From Thozetella sp. PMI_491 (Eukaryota; Ascomycota; Sordariomycetes; Chaetosphaeriales; Chaetosphaeriaceae): a stretch of DNA of 64,000 bases. The DNA is taken from contig MU270047.1 in assembly GCA_021432635.1 (NCBI GenBank), positions 186,001-250,000 on the forward strand, in the 5' to 3' direction. Shown piece after piece: positions 34,910 to 45,746 of this stretch. The position numbers and the translations under genes are program-made. Below the pieces are notes generated by a model. That model did not search any database. It was not told where the DNA came from and saw only the letters and a program-made list of their open reading frames with translations. The stretch's first letter is position 1. Each line of letters begins with the position of its first letter.

Positions 34910-36475
34910 CTATTTGAAGACCTTGCCAGAGGCGTGGGGGAACTCCTTGCCGTTCTCGACAATGGGCTTGTCCCAGGACCAGTGGAGCTCAACAAGCTCC
35001 CGGTCCTCAGCCTTGGTAGGGTCGAGCTTGGTGAACTCGTAGCTCTCATAGTCGGGAGCGACGTCAAAGACGGGGAGGTAGTTGTCGCCACGGATGACAA
35101 AGGCACCCTCGATGACGGAGTCGTTGTTGACGCCGTAGACCGAGGCGCAGCCGAAGAGGTACTTGCGGGAAGCCTCCAAGCGGTTGTTGAAGCCACCGAT
35201 GAGGTTGTTGGACATGAAGGTCATGGTGAGCTCATCATTGTACTTGTACCGAACTTTCCAGATCGAGTACTCGTCGAACTTAACGTTCTCCCAGAACCAC
35301 TTCAGGGCGACTGGGGTGTCGGTGTTGGAGTACTGGCGCTTCCACTCGTCAAGAGGGAAAGTGGCACGGGGCAGAGCCTCGAGAGGGTGCTTGGCCTTAG
35401 GCTCAGCGGGAGCCTCCTCCTCCTCAGCCGCAGGCTTAGGCTTGGCAGCCTCCTTCTTCGGGGCCTCCTTCTTCGGCTGCTCGGCCTTCTTGGGGGGCGC
35501 GTTGACCAACGCAGGGGTGTCGAGAAGCTCAAACTTGGGGGCAACAGCCGAGTAGATGGGCTGGTTGTAGACAGTCTCATACCAACGCGAGACGTTGGGG
35601 TTCGCGGCACGCCACTGCTTGTCGTAGAAGAACTCGAAGCCACGAGCGATGATGGAGACAGCAAAAAGATCAGCAAGGGTGATACGCTCGCCAACAAGGA
35701 AGGTGTTGCTCAGAAGGTGGGTCTCGACAACACTGACAGCCTTCTGGGCGGCGGCAGCGGCATCGTCCACGGCCTTCTTGTTGTAGGGGTCCAGGCCCCG
35801 CAGCGGGCGAGACCAGGCGCCGATCTTGGGGAGGACCTCCTGGTTGAAGAAGGACAGCCACTTGAGGATCGAGGCATAGCTGGAAACGTCAGTACCTGCT
35901 TTCTTTCTGTGCGACCCGAAAGTGCAAAAAGGACATAACTTACTCCTGCTTGGTCTTGCCAAGGAGAGTGGTCTTCTCGTTCTGCGAGGTAACTGTTTAC
36001 AGAGCTGTCAGCAATGCTCGTCTCGTCTTGTGCGGCAAACAAGGTAAATAGAGACACAAGTATCAGAAGTTAGAACCAGTTCAACAGAAAATTTCAGATA
36101 GGGATAACTGTATAGAAATGTCTAGGTCATCACAATGTGGGGAAGGCAGAGTCGAGATGGAAAAAGCCACCTGAAGGGGCAGTACGCACCATAGATGGCG
36201 ATGGCAATAGCCTCGTAGAGGATGTAGCCATCAGCGCCAACGAAGGTAGGGACCTTGCCGAGAGGGTTGATCTTCAGGTACTCGGGGGTCTTGCGATCGG
36301 TCTCGGTCGGGACAACCTCAAGATCGAGGTTGTTGGCCTTCGCAACAGCGAGGATGGCTGTCGAGCGAGGGTTACGCTATGAAGCAAGCATGGTCAGCGC
36401 GCGCGTGGAAAAAGCCAGAATGTGTGGGATTCAAGGAGAGCTCACCTCATAAGTGTAGAGCTTGCCGAACGACAT
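34910..36475 (-). CDS. TEF4: translation elongation factor eEF1B gamma
   Basis: Four exons, 36475-36446, 36376-36190, 35992-35944 and 35879-34910, give 411 aa. The joins restore LYTYE-RNPRSTAIL, AIAIY-VTSQN and TKQD-YASILKWLSF; introns are 69, 197 and 64 bp. Residues 1 to about 85 are a GST N-terminal thioredoxin fold and about 90-210 a GST C-terminal helical domain. A Lys/Ala/Glu/Pro-rich hinge precedes the conserved EF1G domain (HPLEALPRATFPLDEWKRQY onward). The C terminus ends GKEFPHASGKVFK. The protein is the structural subunit of the eEF1B guanine exchange complex that recharges eEF1A with GTP. Yeast has two copies (TEF3/CAM1 and TEF4), so the symbol is approximate. It is divergent from the uS9m gene. 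Confidence 0.95.
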
Positions 36476-37083
36476 CTTGACTCTGAATTGCGGGAAATGA
36501 TGGTTTGCCTGCAAGATTTGGGAAAGATTTTGGGTGAGTCAAAAGACGATAGCAAAAATTTGGGCCACGAAACAAAAATTTGGACTGAGGGGGGTGCGGG
36601 GCGGAAGCACCTCAGGTTGCTGGGTGGCGGGGTTCGAGCTGGCACGAGCTAGTGAACAGAAATAAAAGTATCTTCGGGCAGCTGATCGTCGAGCCTTCGA
36701 AAAGGGCGCTCTATTTTACAGAGTTTTGAGCTTTGAAGAATGATGACTGTTCTTAAAGTATATTATAAGGTAATTGATACTATCAAGCCTGTTTTAACTT
36801 CATAGATGATATACCATTGCGCACATCATATTCTTCTCGAGCCTTCACTTGCCTTTTTTTGTAGCACCTCCAGGATGAAGCAAGACTCGAAGCAGTGCTA
36901 GGGGCCCGAGCTCCCAGTACGGAAAAACAAAGGCGCCGAGATTTTTTTCTCCTGCAGACAGCCCATGAAGCTCGTGTCGCCTATACCTACATCGCGCTCC
37001 CGGCTGTAGCTTCCCGACAGCAGCCCATTGACGAACCAACGACCCTCGGGCGGGATCATGAAGAGGACTTGTCGCGATACTCG
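36476..37083. promoter_or_regulatory. divergent promoter region, eEF1B-gamma / uS9m
   Basis: About 600 bp between two translation-related genes read outward. The middle (36660-36840) is clearly AT-rich compared with its surroundings, as expected of a promoter core. The uS9m frame has no ATG upstream of 37084, although it stays open from 36895. Confidence 0.5.
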
Positions 37084-38100
37084 ATGATGACATCCATGAA
37101 ACGCAGTTACGGCGCCCTCAGTGGGTGCAACCGGAGGCCAAGCCAATGGCTTCAGCTCGAGCAACAATTCCAGGCGATGCGCATCCGCGCTACGGGAGGC
37201 AGCACAAGGAAAGCATCAAGCCTTACCTCCGACCGGACCCAAGGAGACAATGCCGTCGTCGCAGCCCCAGAGATTGATATTGCGGCCCTAATGAAGGCCA
37301 GTATGATCGCCAGGCATGCCCGCGCTGTCCCGACCACGCCCTCGTACTTCTCGCGCCAGCCTTTCTTCACCGACAGCTACCTCGCCTTGCAAAAGCTCTA
37401 TAGGAGCTACAAGAATCTTCCTCTTCTTCCGGCTGGCCACGCCCAGCGAGTGGCATGGAAGACAATACGAGATCACCGCCTGGCGCTCGGCGAACACGTC
37501 AAGGCAACTGAGTTTGTCAAGTGTCTCGAGCTCGCCAAGAGGCTACACCAGATTCACCCCAAGCTGAAGCCGCAAGCGGTAGAGGACGCAGTCAAGGAGT
37601 ACATGAAGGAGGTGCAGCCGTTCAATAACGCCCCGCCGCCTCTCCCCATCGACAAGTTTGGCAGAACGCTAGGCGTCGGCAAGAGGAAGAGCTCGGTGGC
37701 GCGCGCCTGGGTTGTCGAAGGCAACGGCGAGGTTCTGATCAACGGCAAGACACTTGCGGATGCATTCGGCCGGGTCCACGACCGGGAAAGCGCGATGTGG
37801 GCGCTCAAGGCCACCGCCCGGCTCGACAAGTACAACGTGTGGGCTCTTGTCGAAGGAGGAGGGACCACCGGCCAGGCCGAGGCTCTCACGCTGGCCATCG
37901 CCAAAGCCCTGATGGGCCACGAGCCTGCTCTCAAGCCCGCATTACGAAGAGGTAAGTGCTTGAATTTGCCCCGGTCTTTCAAACCCCCTTACTTACCCTT
38001 CATCTTAGCTGGCTGCATCACGCGTGATCCTAGGCGCGTAGAAAGGAAGAAGCACGGTCATGTCAAGGCCAGGAAATCGCCCACCTGGGTCAAGCGTTAG
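37084..38100 (+). CDS. MRPS9: mitochondrial small-subunit ribosomal protein uS9m
   Basis: Exons 37084-37951 and 38009-38100 give 319 aa. The start is the first ATG in frame; the first 50 residues are basic and Ser/Arg-rich, as in a mitochondrial presequence. The uS9 fold occupies the C-terminal part: GVGKRKSSVARAWV (residue about 200 on), the ESAMWALKATARLDKYN helix, and the decoding-site tail DPRRVERKKHGHVKARKSPTWVKR, whose terminal Lys-Arg contacts P-site tRNA in all uS9 proteins. The 57-bp intron (37952-38008, GTAAGT donor, TAG acceptor) is a multiple of three and has no stop. Reading through it would add 19 residues before the AGCITRDP segment; the family sequence shows it should be removed. 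Confidence 0.92.
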   Translation: MMTSMKRSYGALSGCNRRPSQWLQLEQQFQAMRIRATGGSTRKASSLTSDRTQGDNAVVAAPEIDIAALMKASMIARHARAVPTTPSYFSRQPFFTDSYLALQKLYRSYKNLPLLPAGHAQRVAWKTIRDHRLALGEHVKATEFVKCLELAKRLHQIHPKLKPQAVEDAVKEYMKEVQPFNNAPPPLPIDKFGRTLGVGKRKSSVARAWVVEGNGEVLINGKTLADAFGRVHDRESAMWALKATARLDKYNVWALVEGGGTTGQAEALTLAIAKALMGHEPALKPALRRGKCLNLPRSFKPPYLPFILAGCITRDPRRVERKKHGHVKARKSPTWVKR

Positions 38101-38566
38101 TTCGCCTGAAAGTACTGATACGACGGCAGCGGTGGGCAGCTGTGCATGAACCATCACCGGGAATGTTGGCTGTCATTAGGTATTCCCCCGAGTCCACCTG
38201 AGCCCATGTCCTTATTATTTCTGTCCCGATATAACATCCAATCGCATCAGGCATGGTCAGGGGTGTATGGGTAGTTGGGTTCATGGCTGTACAATTAGGC
38301 AAGGAGCCATCTGTGAGATATAGAGGATAGATCCCAGTCGAGGCTACGGCAACCCCGATATTGACAGGTGGATTCCATCTTGATTCGACACTGCGGCGAA
38401 ATCTAGTGATACTTTGATCTCCGGACCCAGGACAAGGTCCGGGAGCCGGGCAGTGAATTGGACATTCCCGGCCTTTCCTTGTATCCTAGGAACGAGTCAG
38501 CCTCCGCGGGGGGGCAAGTCGTCAGATGTCATAAAACGATCTTTGATGGTGACACGACGGCGGTTC

Positions 38567-38585
38567 AAAAAAAAAAAAAAAAAAA
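38567..38585 (+). repeat. poly-A run (19)
   Basis: A homopolymer of 19 A residues in non-coding DNA. It could be a retroposed poly-A tail, but no source sequence or target-site duplication is obvious. Confidence 0.9.
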
Positions 38586-39702
38586 CGTGGCGAGGTACCA
38601 TCGCTGTCCCTGCAAACGGTCCTTCTACATGGATGGACCAAGGATCGACAGCGAGGAGGGCCTGTGACGGTCGTATTTCCTTAGCCCTCCTCACCCGCCC
38701 GGACAGTTCATCTTACACGTGGACGCTGCGGGTTGGACTAAGTTTTAGATCACTGTCCGCTGGGCTGTTTGTGGAAAGAGAAGGGGGGGTTCCGCTGAGG
38801 GGACACACGGCCACCTAGCTAGTCACGGTCTGTCCGTGTCCTTCTGGTTGTTCTTACTTTCTTTGTGTGCCTCACGTTTTGCGCTGCCTCGCTGGTGACG
38901 CTCCCTCTTCCGGCTTGGCAGGACGACCTGGAAAGAAGAAACTCCACACAGTACTGACAGCCTCGCAAGACCTGCTGCTTGCTCGGTGTGCTGTTTCAAC
39001 TCTTTTCAGGCGCAGTGTACAGCCGTCCAGACAAGAAGGGGAATGCCAGCGAGGGATCGTATGCACAGACAATGTGGCTTTCCCTCCCAGTCGCTGAGCC
39101 CCGGGCTAAGGAAACTTCCAGAAGCAACCGTTGCCCTTTTAGCTCTGCACGCTTGTTTCACGGCTTAATTTGAAAGGGGGCCGTGGTCGTTTGGTTGGGT
39201 TGGCCAACATGGCCTCCCCATTTCCCACAGTAGCTCCCACAGTAGCTAGCCACTTGGCGGAGGGTGTATTCGGCGAAGGTAGGGAGGAGGTCGCCCCCGG
39301 ACCCTCCTCTTCGAGGCTCTTTTGCCGGTGGGAAGCCTCAACTCCACGCCAGTATGCCACTACGTCACATCGAAGCCACACTGCCTACGGAGCCCCTTTC
39401 ATCAGGCTGCGCTAGACGCGCAAGGGGCGCCAATTGCTTGCTTGCGAGCCTTGTCAGGGACCTCAGTTGAGACTGCCTCACGCAATCGAGAAACCCACTA
39501 ACTAACCCCCGGGCCAATCTGGATACTCGAAAGGGCTGTGGAGGGGTCATGCATCCCCATCCGGCGCAGCGCCAAGTGGAGCCGGCCAGCCCAGCTAACG
39601 GCATAGGGCCCAGCACTCTGCCGGCGAAAGAGGAGCTCTGTGATTTCGTGCAGCTTCGGGTTGTCCAGTGACAGCGGAAGAGAACGTTATACTTTTTTGC
39701 GC

Positions 39703-39875
39703 TTTTTTTTTTTTTTTTTTTTTTTNNNNNNNNNNNNNNNNNNNNNNNNNNNNNNNNNNNNNNNNNNNNNNNNNNNNNNNNNNNNNNNNNNNNNNNNNNN
39801 NNNNNNNNNNNNNNNNNNNNNNNNNNNNNNNNNNNNNNNNNNNNNNNNNNNNNNNNNNNNNNNNNNNNNNNNNNN
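39703..39875. other. poly-T run and assembly gap (150 N)
   Basis: A run of 23 T leads directly into 150 N. The assembly evidently broke at the homopolymer, so the true length and content are unknown. Confidence 0.98.
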
Positions 39876-41949
39876 TGATTCTAATCCGTGTTGACCAAGT
39901 CACCACCGCTACCGTAGCATGTAGTGAAACCAGGGTTCCCCTACCCGTTCTTGACCTCGTGGAAAAGGGAAGGAGAGGGGGTGTGTAGACGGTCAGAGGG
40001 AGGTCGGAGGGAGAGAAAGCGAGAACGAGATAGCACTCACTCCCTGCCTACCTAGCAGCGCAGCTATGCATCACAACGAAATTGTCGGGACGGCAGCAAG
40101 TGCCTCCGCCCGCGCCGCATCGCTCTGTCTCCGGGCTGCTGCGCGACCGGCCCCTCGTTTTCGTCCCGCTTCATCGACGAACCGAGACAGCTTAGGGAGC
40201 AAACCATTGGCCTTAAAACGAGCCGACTATATCGCCTTATTTGGCATGAGGATGCAAACCCGACAGCCTTAAATCAGACGATCGGCAAGTGGTCGCCTCG
40301 CGAGGCTGAACTACAGAGAGATCAACGTCCATCAGAAAAGAATTGCACCGCGGAAAGGCTCAGGATGGTGCAATGTCGGCCTCGGCGCCCTCGACGTGTC
40401 TGATCGCAGAGTGGTCTGCAGGAGCGCGTGGGTTTTCAAGCAGCATCGGGGTCGGTGCGTGCAGCGAGATCTCCCTCAACGTCGGTGCGTTAGCTCGCGC
40501 GGAGGATGGGCGGCAGATCTGTGATCTGTGTAGCTCTCCCACTTCCCCATATTCAGACGAACAAACCCGCGATCCTCGGATGCGCGAACTTGTTTGCCTC
40601 GCGAGCGCCCAGCTTGTTTGATGCCGTCGGCCGCGCACAAACCAACGCCTGACTGCCCGGCCGCGCATCCTCCTCGCAAGCGGAATGGGGCGGTTCCGCG
40701 TCACAAGGCGCGGCGGCGTCGCGTGGATCAGGCAGGCCGGTGCTGGCCTCCAAGAAGCAAATACATAGACTCGGGCGAATGCCAGATTCGAGCCAGACTT
40801 GACGGGGACTGATCTGGGACACGATCGAACCAGCGTACCAGATATTTTATTTTCGGTAGACGAACGGCCTTGGTGGCTAGCCCGAGTCGCGGCACCCTGC
40901 ATTCACGTCTCGCGAAGGTGGGTAAGATTTCATCTCCATGGAATCAAATCTCAAATCACCCCGAACGGCGGCCCCCCAAAGAGGCGACCACACCACCCCG
41001 ATCCTTTCCTTCGGATGCGACCGCCTCGGGAGTCGGCTACGCGGTTTAGTCCCAAGAGCCGTTTGCTGGAACCGGGCGTCGGGCAGGAACTGGAAGATTG
41101 CAGGCCGGCGGCAATGTCGCACTCTGTATGCTCCCAACCATGGAGAGCGTGCGAGTCTGGCGCCCATGGATCGCCGCCGGGCCATCAGGTGAGGGTGACG
41201 AATTTTTGGCGCTCTGTTCGCCTCACGATCCGAAAGCCCTCGTCCTCGTGTGCGAGGTATGGGTACTTCTATCCGGCTAATGTAATGCGTCCCCCTCGCG
41301 TGTACCGCGACCTGCTGGAACCCAGCGTAGCATGCACGTCAGCTAGCGAGCGCCGGCACCGACCTGGCGAACCAAGTACAGAGACATCTCGGTCCCGGCA
41401 GAGGTTCCAGGCGCTTTCCTCAATGCAGGTGCTGATTCGACCAGGGCTAGCATCTAGAAACTTGAACCAGTACCCCGGTCATTTCCACGCATCCACTCCA
41501 AGCACGGACAGGGATCTACCTCACACGACCGGGGGCTTCTGCTTAACGACATATGCCTCGTCTCCCCTGGCACTCAAATTCAACGACATGGATCCAGGAT
41601 CTTGGAAAAGGGCTCCCTCATCATAACAGATATACTATTCTGCAGCGCCAGTGGTACCTGTACTTTGGCTGGTTCGCCCCAAGTTCCGGCTGTATCTCAC
41701 TCCGGCCCAGAAGGTCCCCAGTGGTCCACCATTCTCAGGAAAAGACGTTGAGGCAGCGCATGGAGAAGCCTGCCCCTCCCCAGCCCAACCTCCCCCCTCT
41801 TCCTCCATGGAACAAATTTTCCCTCCCTGGCAGGGGACGCTCAGACAGTGGGTTTAGAAGCCTTACACCCTCTGGTTGGGCATCGATGGTTCGGAAATGC
41901 GGTGCCATCGCTGCGATCGACTCTTCCTCCTACCCTCCCTGCCTGCCCT

Positions 41950-41964
41950 CCCCCCCCCCCCCCC
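41950..41964 (+). repeat. poly-C run (15)
   Basis: Fifteen C residues in non-coding DNA, followed by GGGG. Confidence 0.9.
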
Positions 41965-42135
41965 GGGGCCCTGAACCCTGCAAGTTTGGCTAGAATTTGG
42001 ATCAATTGGACGACCAACTGTAGTGTTTGAAGGCAGCTCACCTTCAGAAACCTTCAGAAGGGCAGCTGCTCTTATCTTCGCCCGCGTACTATGTAGCTAG
42101 AGACAAGCCCCTCCCCCGCCCTCAAATTGTATATC

Positions 42136-42518
42136 GGCCATTGGCCAATGGCCAGCAGCGGGCGCCCGAGATCTCGCCTCTACGCTGCAGAGAGAAGGCC
42201 GGTTTCTGATGGGGACGATCCTCTCTCCGTAGCCATTGGCCTCCCCCAGACCAGTGGCGGCTGACAGTGAAACATTGGCCAATGTCCTACTCCTGTGGTT
42301 CAGAGCATCGGCCTAAAAGGATTAGTATAGGCTTTCGCCGAAATGCAAAGCCGGTCGAGCACACGGTCTCAAACATTTCGAGCCCGCCAGGGCAAGGAAT
42401 TGGATTTGACGAAACCTCAACCAGCAACGGCCACACGGCCCTTGTCCTTTGCCCTTTGCCTCGCTAGGGTCGAGACTCCCCGGGCAAAGCATGCGGCCGG
42501 TCAACTTAAGCATTGGCC
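42136..42518. promoter_or_regulatory. cluster of inverted CCAAT palindromes
   Basis: An 18-bp perfect palindrome (GGCCATTGGCCAATGGCC, 42136-42153) and a 14-bp one (ACATTGGCCAATGT, 42272-42285) share the core ATTGGCCAAT, which is two CCAAT boxes back to back. Two more CATTGGCC copies occur at 42234 and 42511. CCAAT is the site of the fungal HAP/CBC complex. The function here is inferred only from the motif. Confidence 0.45.
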
Positions 42519-43543
42519 TAAGATTACTTTCACGCATCCTGAGCCAACACTGCCGGGCACGGGCTGGGTTGTTTGATGCCCCGAGGACCAGCCGCAGGGA
42601 CGGCCTCTAACACGACCCAGGCCTGGAAAGCCCCTCCCCCCCCCTCCTCACATGGGAGCTGCTGATGCAGGATCTGGGAATAGCGACAGCTGATATATGC
42701 CACCTGTAGCTGCAGAAGAGGCCGAGTAAACAACCCCGAGTGGTCTAAAGAGCTCGGCAACGTTTGATAGCATCATGATCCAGATCCTCCCTTGTTTTGT
42801 TTCTTTGCCGTCTTTCTCCTTCCCTTCCATCTCTTCCTCTCGGGAAGGTTATGCTTTAAAACGAACCACTCCTTGTGGTTCGTTGGCTGGGGTGACATGT
42901 CGAGAGCGAAAAGTTCGGGAGTCTTGTTTCCTTCCGGCCGAGAGCGCACTCGGCAGCTTGCTCCAAGGCCGACAGACTATGGCTCCAGGCTCCAGGCTCC
43001 TTAGCTAAGGTAAGTTGGCAGGGACGACCGGGAGTCTCCCAACAGCCCCATCCACTAGCTGGTGAGCTCTGGTGCACTCGTGGCTTGGAATGTTTCTGCA
43101 TCTCGCCTCCATGTACCTTATTTCACCAGCCCTCGGGACGAAAAAAAAAAAGCAACCCGAGGTGGACTCTTTCCGACCCTGCAAGGCAGCAAGAATCGAC
43201 ACGCTACCTCCGAACTAAGGAAGCTGGGGAGCGCAACAAAAAGCAATGTCCATGGGCCCAACAGGGGACAATCTGGAGCACCCCAAAAAAGAGTTTGGCA
43301 AGATCCCGCCGGGTATGGTCGTCAACCTGGCGCATTTCACCTGAAGGTTCGTGGGTCGACTTTTTTGATTGACCGGCACAACCCAGCAAACCACTGGGGA
43401 ACCTTCCCAGAGGACACCTCGATTCATCATCGGCCTCTTTCCCCTCCCCTCCGGCAGACGTCCGCCATCGTCACCAGCCTACCAAACCCACCCGTTTTTT
43501 GGCGCGCCTTCGCCTTGGCCCTACTTCATCTAGTCTCCCCCCT

Positions 43544-43544
<1 letters not shown>

Positions 43545-43592
<48 letters not shown>

Positions 43593-43593
43593 C

Positions 43594-43634
<41 letters not shown>
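43545..43634 (+). repeat. 90-nt poly-C tract
   Basis: Forty-five C, then TCCCA, then forty C. The complementary strand is an almost pure G tract that could form G-quadruplexes. Proline-run proteins read through this stretch are artefacts. The length may be inexact because homopolymers are error-prone in sequencing. Confidence 0.95.
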
Positions 43635-43637
<3 letters not shown>

Positions 43638-45746
43638 CCCTTCGGGTCACAAGCGCGCAATTTTCCTCGTTCCTTTACGAGAGAGCCTAGGCCGAGTTGT
43701 GCCGCTCCAGTTCTCTTGGTTTACCATCGCAGCCCCGGGTCGCCGATGCCGATGATACGACATCCATCCGGCCGGCATCTGCATTTAGCTTTCTCCTACA
43801 GGTTCGCCCAAACCCTGGGCGCTGGAGCCCCTGGCAAACTGGGCTCCTCTCACGTCACTAGCCTGAAGGCTGCTCATCATCCTGCCTCGTTCTCCATCTG
43901 GCGCAGCCAGCTGGACTGCCCACCACCCCTGCCCTAGCCACTCTCCTTGCTCACGGGGTCCACTGCCCATCCACTAATTCCTATCGGCCTCTCTTCCGGC
44001 CCTGGGGAGGAGACGTTCCTTGGGATTTGGGGGTTGCAGATCATTCTCGACTGCGCTGAGACCAGTCCCTTCTCGGCTTAGAAAGAAGCACCGTTGCTCT
44101 TCTCGCCATAGTCAAAATCTCCAACACACTGCACGCGCATCGCCAAGTACGCCCCTCACCCTTAGAACCAGCCCAACCCTCATCAGGTACGTGTCTTGAA
44201 TTCGCAACGCACCGACGAGGCCGGCCCACACTGTGGACCACCAGCAATATCCTCCGATCGACTAGGGCCTTAATTGTAGCTGTAGCTCTCAGGTACGGAC
44301 GGCCCTTGGGGTTTTGTACTACTCCATTTTCACTCACCTGGGCCTTCCCACCTCCATCCACACGACACGCCCCCCCTTCCCCTCCCACCCCAAAAGGAAC
44401 TTGATTTTGTTTATTCGAATTTTTGGGGGGGTTCCTCCTGCTCCCGGTGTGTGCCTACCGGGTGTCTCGACCGCACACCAATCCTGCGCCTCGCACCACT
44501 TATACACCCGAGATCTCCCAAAACAAGCAACAACCACCCGCAGCCACGACCCGCCATTGCATCAGGTCGCCCGCCCTGCCCGTCGACACTCCCAGGGTGT
44601 AGAGGTACCGACGCTACCTACCCTCTTGGTGACCTCAGCTCCACTACCCCAAGGTTCGAGCTCAAGCTATTCTGAGACTCTCGAGCTGGTGCGCGCTCCC
44701 GGTCTGGTATAAGACCTAACCCATCTGCCCCTGCGCCCGCGAACCCGGGCTTTCCTTGTCTCTTCCCCTCTTAAGAGATCACCGCAGCACTCCCGGCCAA
44801 TCCCAGGCGCGATTACTCTTGCTCGTTGACTCGACGGCCTAATAACACGTAGAGGAGACACGAGAAGAAAAATACCCCTGTGGTTGCGTGGAGACCCGGG
44901 GCGCAGTGGATATTCGTCTGGTCTTCTCAAAGTTTCTCGATTCGACTCTCCCCGTGAGACTTTGGTGCGGCTTTGCCTGCACAGACAGATCTATCCTCGT
45001 GGCCCTAAGCTTGTCATGCGAGTGCTTCTATGCACCGCGATCCGGGATACACCTAGTTGGGGCTGCATCCAACCGTTTGACAACACATTCAGCGTTATCC
45101 AGTGAGGAAGCCGTCATTGTTTACCTGCCAAACTCGCCCAGCCACAGGCACGCCAGAAAATCGACGGCGGCCCTCACCTCGTCATCCCTACCGACCAAGG
45201 CATAAATCCACCCCTCTTAGCGTACTTTGGCGCCGGCACTGGTTCCAAGACCTACTTGAATCTTCCTTGCACCCTTCCTCTTGCTCCCGCCATCTTCCCT
45301 TCGATAAAAGCACAGGTGGCAGGCGCCACGCCCAACCAAAACCTGCAGACCCCAACTTTGCGCCCACCACGTCCTGCCAGCCGTCCCTCTCTGGACTGAT
45401 CTCTCTCCGCAAGCAACTCCCCCTAGCAAGGCGGCGCTCCCTTACCTTCCATCCACAAGCACTCCCACGTTCCCAGGACCCGCCTCCGAGCCGGGTATCA
45501 TACCAGTCACGCGCGCAAGACTTCTCTCGGCGGGATATCACGAGCAAATCGCACTGCCCTCCGCGCCGCCCTCGGCCAGCCTTCCGAGCTCCCTCTCGAC
45601 GTCGATAAGCCGCCCAAGACGCCGGTCGTGTGACCGAATCGCGGTCCAAGCTGGCCCTCCTATACACCTCGCCCGCTCCGCTGCCCGCGGCACACCGGGG
45701 CGGTTCGCCACTCGAGGCACCAAGCGCTTCACCCCATCAACGGGGC

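Larger units (their letters stand above)
38101..45746. other. 7.6-kb gene-poor region with homopolymers
   Basis: Many frames are open here on both strands because the DNA is GC-rich, but none has an ATG, splice structure and motif together. Contents are a poly-A run, an assembly gap beside poly-T, several poly-C runs and an inverted-CCAAT palindrome cluster. From about 43.4 kb the plus strand is strongly pyrimidine-rich, with donor-like sites such as GGTAAGTTGG at 43008-43017. That suggests a long, perhaps spliced, 5' leader for the gene at 45747. Confidence 0.5.

Noticed and set aside
34934-35938. 334-codon plus-strand frame
   Set aside because: It is the antisense of eEF1B-gamma, produced by strong codon bias of a highly expressed gene.
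36895-37083. Upstream in-frame extension of the uS9m protein
   Set aside because: There is no ATG (only GTG) and the residues do not resemble a presequence; the ATG at 37084 gives a plausible length.
38567-38585. Poly-A as the tail of a retrotransposed copy
   Set aside because: No element body or target-site duplication could be recognised beside it.
43062-43937. Open frames of up to 291 codons with long polyproline runs
   Set aside because: They exist only because the poly-C tract has no stops in any frame; they have no consistent codon use or homology-like segments around it.
44900-44965. tRNA-like A-box and B-box sequences (GGCGCAGTGGA, GATTCGACTC)
   Set aside because: The bases around the presumed T loop do not form a stem and no acceptor stem closes, so it is chance similarity.
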